Source of the DNA: Prevotella pallens ATCC 700821 | GTDB lineage: Bacteria > Bacteroidota > Bacteroidia > Bacteroidales > Bacteroidaceae | Reading direction: 5' to 3' | Assembly (NCBI RefSeq): GCF_000220255.1 | Contig: NZ_GL982514.1 | Coordinates: 526,928 to 590,927 of the forward strand | DNA length: 64,000 nt | Shown: positions 35,658 through 43,603 of the stretch, in pieces | Numbering within the stretch: the stretch's first letter is position 1 | Layout: each line of letters starts with the position of its first letter | Program-made: the position numbers and the translations under genes | Notes under the pieces: generated by a model | Databases searched by the model: none | Told to the model about the DNA's origin: nothing | What the model saw: the letters and a program-made list of their open reading frames with translations, nothing else

Positions 35658-35676
35658 TTACACCTTATTATATATG
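35658..35676. repeat. ACACCTTATTATATA motif, copy 2
   Basis: TTACACCTTATTATATATG in the gap after rpoD. Confidence 0.6.
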
Positions 35677-35738
35677 TAACAACATTTGCAGAGAAACGTT
35701 GTTGTGTGCCTGCATACCTGCTTTACACTTTTATTACA

Positions 35739-36611
35739 TTAGCCAAGATACTTCATTAACACACGTGCGTTACCACTTAAGCGTATTTTTTCTATCGCCT
35801 TTTCGCGTATTTGGCGCACACGCTCGCGTGTAAGTTGCATTTCGGTGCCTATTTCTTCTAAGCCCTTTTCCTGACAGCCTATACCGAAACATTCTATCAC
35901 TATTTTGCGTTCACGCTCTTTCAGTGTGTTCTGTAACACCGATTTAAGATCGTCCGACATTGATTCGAAGTCTACACCACGGTCTGTTCGAGAGTCTTCT
36001 CCCGATGCCAACATATCGCTCATAGAGTTATCGTCGTCATCGCTAAATGGCGCATCTATACTCATGTGATGGTTGTCGGCATTCTGACTTTGGTGAATAC
36101 GTGCCTCATCAATGCCTGTTAGTTCGGCTAACTCGTGGATAGAAGGACGACGATTGTGCTTTTGAATGAACTCGTTGGTTACTTGGTTTATCTTTGAAAT
36201 TGCTCCCACCTGATTTAAAGGCAGACGCACTATGCGACTTTGCTCTGCAATGGCTTGCAGTATGCTTTGTCTAATCCACCAAACTGCATACGAGATAAAC
36301 TTAAATCCACGTGTTTCGTCAAACTTTTCAGCTGCCTTCACAAGTCCAATGTTACCTTCGTCTATTAGGTCGGTAAGCGAAAGTCCTTGGTGTTGGTATT
36401 GTTTGGCAACAGAAACCACAAAGCGTAGGTTCGCTTTTATAAGTTTCTCTTTTGCGCGTTCGCCTTTTCTGCCGCCTTTATGAATTTCCTGAGCAAGCTC
36501 AATTTCTTCATCAACGGTAATCATTGGTTCACGTCCAATCTCCACTAAGTACTTGTCTAGTGCCTCACTGGAACGATTGGTAATACTTTTTGATATCTTA
36601 AGTTGTCGCAT
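35739..36611 (-). CDS. rpoD: Primary sigma factor RpoD (sigma-ABfr type)
   Basis: 290 residues, the short form normal for Bacteroidetes. Region 1.2 starts SEALDKYLVEIGREPMIT, region 2 has KANLRFVVSVAKQY, DLIDEGNIGLVKAAEKFD and FISYAVWWIRQSI, region 3 QNADNHHMSIDAPF, and region 4 LTRERVRQIREKAIEKI with the DNA-binding helix. Region 1.1 is lacking. This factor reads the TTTG/TAnnTTTG promoters that I mark throughout the window. Its own gene has a perfect promoter of the same class, so autoregulation is plausible. Confidence 0.96.
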   Translation of the reverse strand: MRQLKISKSITNRSSEALDKYLVEIGREPMITVDEEIELAQEIHKGGRKGERAKEKLIKANLRFVVSVAKQYQHQGLSLTDLIDEGNIGLVKAAEKFDETRGFKFISYAVWWIRQSILQAIAEQSRIVRLPLNQVGAISKINQVTNEFIQKHNRRPSIHELAELTGIDEARIHQSQNADNHHMSIDAPFSDDDDNSMSDMLASGEDSRTDRGVDFESMSDDLKSVLQNTLKERERKIVIECFGIGCQEKGLEEIGTEMQLTRERVRQIREKAIEKIRLSGNARVLMKYLG

Positions 36612-36676
36612 TAGATAAAATATACCTAAATATTAAATATGGTGTTATGCTCCGTCTGGATAGACGGAATATTGTG

Positions 36677-36707
36677 CAAAGTTACTAAACATTTATTGAA
36701 TAACAAA
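36677..36707 (-). promoter_or_regulatory. Promoter of rpoD
   Basis: On the minus strand TTTG (36704-36707) and TAACTTTG (36677-36684) are separated by 19 bases, the exact consensus form. Confidence 0.7.
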
Positions 36708-37083
36708 ACATTAACTCATAAAATATACTTTATTAACATCTCATATCCTCCTTTTTGTTCGTTACACGGTATTCGTTGCAAACTGTATGCCAAAAGTCAT
36801 ACTGTGTCAGTGGTATTTTGGTTAGTTGTTTTGTTATGTTTCAACGCTTCAAAGCAAATGCCCCAAAATATGGCTATATATAGCTTTCTTTCTGGGGCAA
36901 TACTTTCTTATGCGACGAAAGTCGATACGCACACTCTTTATATTCTATAGAATCCTTGTCTGCTTTCTATGCGGTTTGCATTGGCTACTTAGTTTCTTAG
37001 TTCTTTCTATTCTGCCTTCTTGACAGCTTATTTTATTTTGTGTGCCGACTCGGCTTTGTAAATATCGCTGTTAATGTTTATTT

Positions 37084-37569
37084 CTACTTCTTTAAAGCGT
37101 TCTTTGCTTTAGTATAGGTCTTTTTTACTGCCTTTCCTACTTTCACTTCGTCGCGTTTCACAGCAGCTCCAACTTTCTTTGCATCGCGTTTAAATGCACA
37201 ACCTGCCTTGTGAGCAGCTGTTTTTACTTTCACTTCGTCGCGTTTCACAGCAGCTCCAACTTTCTTTGCATCGCGTTTGAATGCACAACCTGCCTTGTGA
37301 GCAGCTGTTTTTACTTTTGCTTCGTCGCGTTTTACAGCAGCTCCAACCTTTTTAGCATCGCATTTAAATGCACAACCAGCCTTGTGAGCAGCTGTTTTTA
37401 CTTTTGCTTCATCGCACTTTAAGTCTTTCTCAAAACGATTTACTGTAGTACCATTTTTAACCTTTGTGGTAGTGTTCTTCTTGCAATTGTTTGTACACTG
37501 AGCTTGTACTGCTGTTGTACCAAGTGCCATTGCTGCTATGAGCGATAAGGCAATTTTACGTATCTCCAT
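37084..37569 (-). CDS. Secreted Lys/Ala-rich repeat protein
   Basis: 161 residues. A cleavable signal peptide (ALSLIAAMALGTTAVQA) is followed by a short Cys-containing stretch and three tandem 29-residue repeats (residues 53-139) of the form DEAKVKTAAHKAGCAF then KRDAKKVGAAVKR, each with at least one Cys, and a basic tail VGKAVKKTYTKAKNALKK. The composition is histone-like or like a cationic amphipathic helix bundle. I do not recognise a family; possible roles are polyanion binding or an envelope structural protein. The promoter box TATATTTG lies at 37661-37668. Confidence 0.75.
   Translation of the reverse strand: MEIRKIALSLIAAMALGTTAVQAQCTNNCKKNTTTKVKNGTTVNRFEKDLKCDEAKVKTAAHKAGCAFKCDAKKVGAAVKRDEAKVKTAAHKAGCAFKRDAKKVGAAVKRDEVKVKTAAHKAGCAFKRDAKKVGAAVKRDEVKVGKAVKKTYTKAKNALKK
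37153..37413 (-). repeat. Three 87-bp tandem repeats inside the Lys/Ala-rich gene
   Basis: The coding sequence repeats nearly identically at the DNA level (for example GTGAGCAGCTGTTTTTAC recurs every 87 bases on the plus strand), so the copy number may vary between strains. Confidence 0.85.
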
Positions 37570-37660
37570 TTCTTTCGTCTTATAAATTAAACAAAATTGT
37601 TATCCAAAAACTGGTGTTAAGTCGTTATTTTAGTTTCCCTAATCCAATTTTATGTTGTTG

Positions 37661-37668
37661 CAAATATA
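37661..37668 (-). promoter_or_regulatory. Promoter -7 box (TATATTTG) for the repeat protein gene
   Basis: The minus strand reads TATATTTG about 90 bases before the ATG. Confidence 0.5.
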
Positions 37669-37773
37669 CTTAAAACTTATTGACTTTACAAGTTATGCGT
37701 GGTTTCTTTATTGTTTCTTAACAGTAACTTTAGTCTAATTCAGGCATTAGAACTATGATAGAATATAATGATA

Positions 37774-37797
37774 TTACACCTTATTATATATATAGGG
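37774..37797. repeat. ACACCTTATTATATA motif, copy 3
   Basis: TTACACCTTATTATATATAT followed by AGGG in the gap between the repeat-protein gene and the small ORF at 37964. I see no gene in 37570-37963. Confidence 0.6.
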
Positions 37798-37963
37798 TTA
37801 TAACTAAGTCCTCAGCATTACTTTTCAAACTATATGTTTGCAGTGGATTACACCACTGCAAAAAGATAATGGAAGAACAAAGCATAAGCAATGCAGAGAA
37901 GTATTGCTGTAAACATATCTCTCTGCAAATTAAAGTCGTAGTTTGTTGTTTCTTTATTAAGGC

Positions 37964-38113
37964 TTAATAGAGCCTTGCATTTGGAGTAATAATGTTGTGG
38001 AACAATTCAAACTTTGATGCGTCTACTGGTTGCGTTTCATCATTATCGTCTGCTCCTACATATACAGGTCTGATAGAAGCCCCTTGGTCTTTAGATGGAG
38101 CGGCAATATTCAT
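37964..38113 (-). CDS. Possible small protein (49 aa)
   Basis: A 49-codon frame starting MNIAAPSKDQGASIRPVYVG and ending ITPNARLY. It has acidic clusters (GADDNDE) and no signal or membrane segment. Its amino-acid composition resembles the two small peptides before the fimbrillin genes, but it lacks their K-x-YD[ST]P signature and no lipoprotein gene follows. Kept as a possible gene only. Confidence 0.35.
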   Translation of the reverse strand: MNIAAPSKDQGASIRPVYVGADDNDETQPVDASKFELFHNIITPNARLY

Positions 38114-38260
38114 TGTTTAATGTTAAGTTAATGTTATTCTCTTTGATTTATGTTTTTATTACGTCTATAATGTGAGATGATGCACTGCTGTTTTTTACTT
38201 TTTGCGAAAAGAAGAAACACAGGTAATGCTATAAGCTATGTGGTTTAACCAAAATCGATA

Positions 38261-38450
38261 GTTAGGGCATAAACATATTTCGGTTTATTATCGAGCATCT
38301 GTCTGTCGTTGCAACACAGGCGTAACGGGCTACGTAAAGTTACAACTACTGGCAAGATGCCAATAAGAAAATAAAAGATGTTAGCAAACAATTCCATAGC
38401 AATAAGAATTATGCATATTGTGTCTAAGTACCCATTTGGGGTTAAAACGG
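38261..38450 (+). repeat. Dispersed repeat, copy C
   Basis: The core reads CGTAACGGGCTACG (one arm mismatch). Flanks match copy D over most of its length: GGGCATAAACATATTT, AATAAGAAAATAAAAGATGT, TTAGCAAACAAT and CATTTGGGGTTAAA. It ends 25 bases from the stop codon of the immunity gene and has the same orientation as copy D on the other side of that gene. Confidence 0.9.
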
Positions 38451-38474
38451 TTTAGCTACCGTTTGTTCCGCAGG

Positions 38475-39269
38475 TTACTCTTTTGCATTAGTTTCATTGT
38501 CTGCCCAATGCACCATATCATAAGGATAATACTGATTGTTCTTTAAGTCTGAATCGTCTATGTGCATTATCTTAGCAACGGCTGCAACCTCCCACGCCCA
38601 ATAGCCTCGATAACAGTTATCTTTCAGATGGCTGTTATACCAAGGTGCATCGCTATTTAGATTATACCACCTATCAAGATACTTGTTAAGGGCATCTTTG
38701 GCAGCGGCTGCATTTGGTGCCTGTATCACCTTATACAGTCCGTTATACAATCGGGGATAAGCAAGTGTCTCTGCATATTTCAGCTTCTCTTGCTCTTTCA
38801 TTCTAGAGTTCAGCATAAACCAGAGCAACAAGTCTGGTGTCCAGCCAGATGGTTTTGCCTGCTTATCCATTTGTTTTACATAGTCTATCAGTTGCCTGAA
38901 GTTATTATCGGGAATATTTAATAGTACACCCAACGAAACATAATTCAGTATATCTGCATAAATTGGATTTCTTTTATTAAACGCCTGCAAGAAATAATAC
39001 ATAGATTTTATATAAATATCGCGCAGTTCGTCTATTTTGGCATCAACAGAATACTTAGATTGAAGTATTAAGATATAACTATAGCTAAGAGAACGATACA
39101 TATACAAATTTATATTTTTTGCTGTATCTATTCTCGCTTTAGTTGTTTCCATTATATCCAAATCTTCTGCCAGAACTCTCTCAAAATCCTTTCTGGTCTT
39201 CAATTTGTCTCTAATAGGTTTATCTTGCTCCTGCTTTGAACGGCTAAAGAGGAAGTTTAATATCTTCAT
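38475..39269 (-). CDS. PoNi-type immunity protein (DUF1910/DUF1911), orphan
   Basis: 264 residues, no signal peptide. The C-terminal part YRGYWAWEVAAVAKIMHIDD followed by SDLKNNQYYPYDMVHW is the DUF1911 signature; the N-terminal helical half (RDKLKTRKDFERVLAEDLD and YMYRSLSYSYILILQSKYS) fits DUF1910. Proteins of this pair neutralise PoNe-type DNase toxins of contact-dependent secretion systems. No toxin gene adjoins it: the 1.07 kb upstream of it contains only array 5 and repeat copy D. It is therefore an orphan immunity gene, perhaps protecting against toxins of neighbours (inference). It has its own strong promoter. Confidence 0.82.
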   Translation of the reverse strand: MKILNFLFSRSKQEQDKPIRDKLKTRKDFERVLAEDLDIMETTKARIDTAKNINLYMYRSLSYSYILILQSKYSVDAKIDELRDIYIKSMYYFLQAFNKRNPIYADILNYVSLGVLLNIPDNNFRQLIDYVKQMDKQAKPSGWTPDLLLWFMLNSRMKEQEKLKYAETLAYPRLYNGLYKVIQAPNAAAAKDALNKYLDRWYNLNSDAPWYNSHLKDNCYRGYWAWEVAAVAKIMHIDDSDLKNNQYYPYDMVHWADNETNAKE

Positions 39270-39445
39270 AAGTTATTATCAATTAACTAACCTTTCTCCA
39301 GTGAATGAATCACCTTACGATTTTATGATTATACATATTTCGTTGTAAATGTAGACATTGTTATGCTACAAAGTTGCGCATCGCAACCATTTAGATGAGA
39401 AGTCTTATATAGTTATTGGGTTGTTCTGGTGTTTGTAATATATTG

Positions 39446-39476
39446 CAAAGTTATAAAATATTAGAAGAATAGCAAA
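39446..39476 (-). promoter_or_regulatory. Promoter of the orphan immunity gene
   Basis: On the minus strand TTTG (39473-39476) and TAACTTTG (39446-39453) are 19 bases apart. The leader is about 170 bases. Confidence 0.7.
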
Positions 39477-39598
39477 TTTTTGTAGACAAAAAACGAAAGA
39501 AAGATTAAAAAAAGTGCATTAACAGAATTAATTGCATTACTACCGGGTTGGTAAGAAACTATAAAAGCAGAGTTTTTCCATAATATCTAAGTGGTGAA

Positions 39599-39680
39599 AA
39601 ACAGATATCTAAAACGATATTCACAGATATCTGAAACGATACTCACAGATATCTGAGACGATACTCACAGATATCTGAAA
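39599..39680. repeat. AGATATCT 22-bp tandem array 5 (4 units)
   Basis: Copies start at 39603, 39625, 39647 and 39669, in 22-base register and in the orientation of array 4. It lies between the immunity-gene promoter and repeat copy D. The gap 39477-40340 has no supported gene. Confidence 0.95.
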
Positions 39681-39924
39681 CGAATGCCCTCTATGTGCAC
39701 CTCCGTTTCGCCACATTTGTTCCGCAGATATTGGAGTGTATAATTCGGTGGATTTAATATATTGTTGATGGCATTGCGTTCTGTGTTTTTCTGGTTCTTT
39801 GCTGGTGTATTGTTTTACGTTACAACTTGCCGTTGTTTGCTACATTTTTATTATAAAGTTAAAGCGTCTGTTCAATAATAACACAAAATATAGCAAAACC
39901 TTAATAGTCTATTTAACCCTAATA

Positions 39925-40116
39925 GGTTGTTATAGCATAAACATATTTTGCTTTATTAGCGAGCAAATTGGCTATCGTTGCAAAGCAGACGTAGCGAGCT
40001 ATGTCAAATTAAAAAGACAGATAAGATGCTGATAAGAAAATAAAATATGTTAGCAAACAATACATCGTGATAAAAACTATACATATTGTGGTTTAATTAT
40101 CCATTTGGAGTTAAAT
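39925..40116 (+). repeat. Dispersed repeat, copy D
   Basis: It contains TAGCATAAACATATTTTG, the core CGTAGCGAGCTATG, GATGCTGATAAGAAAATAAA, ATGTTAGCAAACAATA, ACTATACATATTGTGGTTTA and CATTTGGAGTTAAA. Sequence to its left (39790-39920) also resembles 29040-29240, so the full element may be longer. Confidence 0.9.
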
Positions 40117-40269
40117 TTATAAAACCTCTCTATTGTTATTATACATATTCGTAGCAAAGAAGGGCAAGAAGCATAAAACCATCATCGAGAATATAAATAT
40201 GTGGTTTTAAAGAAGTTATAACACCTATAAACATAAGCCATTTTAAGCGTTATGGTGCTATAAAACGAA

Positions 40270-40305
40270 AGAACTCCCTCTATGGAGAGACCATTGAGGG
40301 AGCCT
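40270..40305 (-). terminator. Terminator of glyA
   Basis: On the minus strand CTCCCTC pairs with GAGGGAG and the hairpin is followed by TTCTTTCGTTTT. Confidence 0.8.
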
Positions 40306-40340
40306 TTTAAGCTATGAGAAATGTTTTTTGTTGTTTTTGG

Positions 40341-41621
40341 TTAGTAAGCGAACAATGGATATTCTTTCATTGTTTCATTTACCTTCTTGCGAACATCTGC
40401 AATGACCTTTTCGTCTTCTGGTGCAGAAAGAACCTTGTCTATAAGTTCTGCAACAAGCACCATTAGGTCTTCTTTTGCTCCACGAGTAGTCATAGCAGCT
40501 GTACCAAGGCGTATACCAGAGGTTTGGAATGCAGAACGGGTATCGAACGGTACCATATTCTTATTCACTGTGATATCAGCAGCAACAAGAGCATTCTCTG
40601 CAACCTTACCAGTTAGTTCAGGGAATTTAGTGCGTAAGTCTAGCAACATAGAGTGGTTATCTGTACCACCAGAAACGATGCCATATCCACGCTTCACAAG
40701 TTCGTCGGCAAGCACAGCAGCGTTTTTCTTCACCTGTGTTGCATATTCTTTCCAGCTTGGAAGTAGAATTTCGCCAAATGCAACAGCTTTAGCAGCAATA
40801 ACGTGCTCTAACGGACCACCTTGGTTTCCTGGGAACACAGCAGAGTCGAGAAGTTGCGACATCTTCTTTACCACACCCTTTGGAGTTTTCTTTCCCCATG
40901 GATTGTCAAAGTCTTCTCCCATCATAATAACACCTCCACGCGGACCACGCAGTGTTTTGTGTGTAGTGGTTGTTACGATGTGAGCATACTTAACTGGATT
41001 TTCAAGCAGTCCCGCAGCAATTAATCCTGCAGGGTGAGCCATGTCTACCATAAAGATAGCACCAATTTCGTCAGCTACCTTGCGGAAACGTGCATAGTCC
41101 CATTCACGGCTATAGGCAGACGCACCTGCAATGATGAGCTTTGGCTTGTGCTCGCGTGCTAGTTTTTCCATGTGGTCGTAGTCTACACGTCCCGTCTCTT
41201 TATCGAGTTGGTACCCAATTGGGTAGTAGAGAATACCAGAGTTATTCACTGGGCTACCATGCGAAAGATGGCCGCCATGGTTCAGGTCGAGTCCCATAAA
41301 AGTGTCGCCCGGTTGGAGAACAGCAGCAAGAACGGCTTGGTTAGCCTGTGCCCCAGAGTGTGGTTGCACGTTAGCCCAGCATGCGCCGAATATCTTCTTA
41401 ACACGCTCGATGCAGAGGTTCTCTACTACGTCTACTACCTGACAACCACCGTAATAACGCTTTCCAGGATATCCCTCAGCGTACTTGTTGGTTAGGTAAG
41501 ACCCCATTGCCTGCATTACTTCGTCGCTGACGAAGTTTTCCGAAGCAATCAGCTCCATGCCTTTTAATTGGCGTTGGTGCTCTTGCTCGATGAGATCAAA
41601 AATCTCAAGATCTTTTCTCAT
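40341..41621 (-). CDS. glyA: Serine hydroxymethyltransferase
   Basis: 426 residues, PLP enzyme that converts serine and tetrahydrofolate to glycine and methylene-tetrahydrofolate. Seen: [51 protein letters not shown] and the PLP-lysine motif [14 protein letters not shown] (Lys about 222). Full length. It supplies glycine for PurD and one-carbon units for nucleotide synthesis. A box TATATTTG lies at 41709-41716. Confidence 0.97.
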   Translation of the reverse strand: MRKDLEIFDLIEQEHQRQLKGMELIASENFVSDEVMQAMGSYLTNKYAEGYPGKRYYGGCQVVDVVENLCIERVKKIFGACWANVQPHSGAQANQAVLAAVLQPGDTFMGLDLNHGGHLSHGSPVNNSGILYYPIGYQLDKETGRVDYDHMEKLAREHKPKLIIAGASAYSREWDYARFRKVADEIGAIFMVDMAHPAGLIAAGLLENPVKYAHIVTTTTHKTLRGPRGGVIMMGEDFDNPWGKKTPKGVVKKMSQLLDSAVFPGNQGGPLEHVIAAKAVAFGEILLPSWKEYATQVKKNAAVLADELVKRGYGIVSGGTDNHSMLLDLRTKFPELTGKVAENALVAADITVNKNMVPFDTRSAFQTSGIRLGTAAMTTRGAKEDLMVLVAELIDKVLSAPEDEKVIADVRKKVNETMKEYPLFAY

Positions 41622-41708
41622 GTTGTTTAAGTATTAAAAGATGCCTCCTTCGACTATCCACGGTTTTTAGTAAGATGCCGTCAAAAGCAAGGTTGTTATA
41701 ATTAGCTG

Positions 41709-41716
41709 CAAATATA
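41709..41716 (-). promoter_or_regulatory. Promoter -7 box (TATATTTG) for glyA
   Basis: The minus strand reads TATATTTG, about 88 bases before the glyA ATG. Confidence 0.5.
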
Positions 41717-41817
41717 GGAAAAATCTAATAACACGGCAAATATTTCGTATAAATATTTGCATAGACACGCTGAAACTTCATTTTAGTATAATTTTTCTGG
41801 TAGGGTACACTCATAAT

Positions 41818-41862
41818 AAAAGTGGTAAACTTAGCTTTCTACACACTAAGAATACCACTTTT
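41818..41862. terminator. Hairpin terminator between pyrI and glyA
   Basis: AAAAGTGGTA pairs with TACCACTTTT, with an inner TTAG/CTAA step. It lies downstream of pyrI and most likely ends the pyrBI transcript. Confidence 0.75.
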
Positions 41863-42010
41863 ATGTTTTGCTTAACTCAATGCGGTCATTAGCAATTTTG
41901 CCAGGCTTCGTTCTATTGTTAAGCTGTTTGAATTAACTTTAGAACGAAAACGACATAATAGCATAATGAGCAATTTAAGTTAAATATATTTGTTCACCCT
42001 TTATACACTC

Positions 42011-42475
42011 CTAACACAGTTCCACATTATCTATTTGTTGTTCTTTATCGCAATAATGGCATTTCAATATACCCGCAGCTTTATCTACAACGTTAAATAT
42101 TGTAGCCATTGGCTCGTTGTTGGTTACACATTTTGGATTGTTACATTTCACTATTCCGCACAATTCATCGGGCGTTATCACTTGCTTTTTCTCTACCACT
42201 TCATAGTCGCGAATAATATTCAATATAATGTTTGGAGCCACTACAGAGAGGCGCGATATTTCGTTATCGGTAAAGAACTTATCGCTTACTTTAATAATTC
42301 CCTTACAACCCACCTTAGAAGATGTGAAGTTATAGCCAATGGTAACAGGAGTTGATAACTTCTGAAGCTCCAATAAGTTCACCACTTGAAAGGTTTTTTC
42401 AGCAGGTATATGGTCTATTACGGTTCCATTCTCTATGGCTGCTACCAAGCGTTCTTTCTTGTTCATTTCCATCAT
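42011..42475 (-). CDS. pyrI: Aspartate carbamoyltransferase regulatory chain
   Basis: 154 residues, the allosteric subunit that binds CTP/ATP. The N-terminal nucleotide domain ([11 protein letters not shown]) precedes the zinc domain with Cys 111, 116, 139 and 142 (CNNPKC, CHYC). The start lies four bases after the pyrB stop, so the pair is one operon and forms the E. coli-type holoenzyme. Confidence 0.96.
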   Translation of the reverse strand: MMEMNKKERLVAAIENGTVIDHIPAEKTFQVVNLLELQKLSTPVTIGYNFTSSKVGCKGIIKVSDKFFTDNEISRLSVVAPNIILNIIRDYEVVEKKQVITPDELCGIVKCNNPKCVTNNEPMATIFNVVDKAAGILKCHYCDKEQQIDNVELC

Positions 42476-42479
42476 CTCC

Positions 42480-43427
42480 TTATTTTATAATAGTTGTATC
42501 GTTTTTCACGTCGTCTATTCCAATTCCAAGACAGTATGCAAAAATTGCTTCACGAGCAAAAAGACCATTTTTAGCTTGCTGTATATAGTAAGCATGTGGA
42601 TTAGTATCCACGTCGTATGCTATTTCGTTTACACGAGGTAATGGGTGCAATATTCGCATATTAGGTTTAGCAAGATGCAACATATCGTTACGCAGAATGT
42701 AGACATTCTTCACTCGTTCGTATTCCATAAGGTCAGAGAAGCGCTCTTTCTGCACACGTGTCATATATAATATATCAGCTCCAGCAATGGCTTCAGGTGT
42801 AAAATCTTCCTGTTCTGTGTAACGAATGCCATGCTGTTTACAGAACAATTTGTATTCCTCAGGCATCGCAAGTTCGGCAGGTGCAATAAAGTGGAACGTA
42901 GGATTAAAGTGTCGCATTGCCATTAGTAGCGAGTGAACGGTGCGTCCGTACTTAAGGTCGCCTACAAGATATATGTCCAAATTCTCTAAAGTACCTTGTG
43001 TTTGGTTGATTGTGTAAAGATCGAGCAAGCACTGTGATGGGTGTTGATGAGCACCATCGCCAGCATTAACTATAGGAACAGGCGATACTTCCGATGCATA
43101 TTGTGCAGCACCTTCAATGTAATGGCGCATAACTATGGTGTCTGCATAGTTCGAAACCATAAGAATTGTATCTTTCAACGTTTCGCCTTTGCTCACACTC
43201 GATGCCTTTGCATCGGTAAAACCAATAACTTTAGCACCCAAGCGATTGGCTGCTGTTTCGAAACTAAGACGTGTACGAGTGGAAGGCTCGTAAAACAGAG
43301 TCGCAATAATGCGACCTTTTAATAGCTCGCGGTTGGGATATTTCTCAAATTCCTGAGCCATCTGAATAAGGTATAGTAGTTCTTCCTTATTCAAATCCTG
43401 AATGTTCACAAAGTTTTGTTTCACCAT
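42480..43427 (-). CDS. pyrB: Aspartate carbamoyltransferase catalytic chain
   Basis: 315 residues from MVKQNF; catalyses the first committed step of pyrimidine synthesis. Seen: carbamoyl-phosphate loop STRTR (49-53), [24 protein letters not shown] and the C-terminal HPLPRVNEI. The frame opens 32 codons earlier, but those residues are not family-like and overlap the divergent promoter region. A weak box (TACCTTTA, 43460-43467) faces it. Divergent from the penicillin-binding protein gene. Confidence 0.96.
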   Translation of the reverse strand: MVKQNFVNIQDLNKEELLYLIQMAQEFEKYPNRELLKGRIIATLFYEPSTRTRLSFETAANRLGAKVIGFTDAKASSVSKGETLKDTILMVSNYADTIVMRHYIEGAAQYASEVSPVPIVNAGDGAHQHPSQCLLDLYTINQTQGTLENLDIYLVGDLKYGRTVHSLLMAMRHFNPTFHFIAPAELAMPEEYKLFCKQHGIRYTEQEDFTPEAIAGADILYMTRVQKERFSDLMEYERVKNVYILRNDMLHLAKPNMRILHPLPRVNEIAYDVDTNPHAYYIQQAKNGLFAREAIFAYCLGIGIDDVKNDTTIIK

Positions 43428-43548
43428 TTGTATTGTGTTGAATTGGTCGTTTTCGTGTGTAAAGGTACGTATATTATTTGCCACCAAAGAAGTTTTATAA
43501 AAGAAAATATAGATTAATTGCATTCTACAAAAAACACGTCAGTTTTAT

Positions 43549-43579
43549 TTTGCCTTTTCATCTATTTACTTTACCTTTG
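43549..43579 (+). promoter_or_regulatory. Promoter of the PBP1A gene
   Basis: TTTG at 43549-43552 and TACCTTTG at 43572-43579, 19 bases apart. It lies inside a longer open frame and moves the PBP start to 43604. Confidence 0.7.
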
Positions 43580-43603
43580 CAATCTAAACACAATAAACAA
43601 GGA

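Noticed and set aside
37755..37967. 70-codon plus-strand frame
   Set aside because: It begins in the ACACCTTATTATATA motif region, has no family-like features and no promoter.
39799..40032. 77-codon frame upstream of the immunity gene, considered as a toxin remnant
   Set aside because: It is built from the dispersed repeat (copy D and its left flank) and lies on the opposite strand to the immunity gene; no DNase motif is present.
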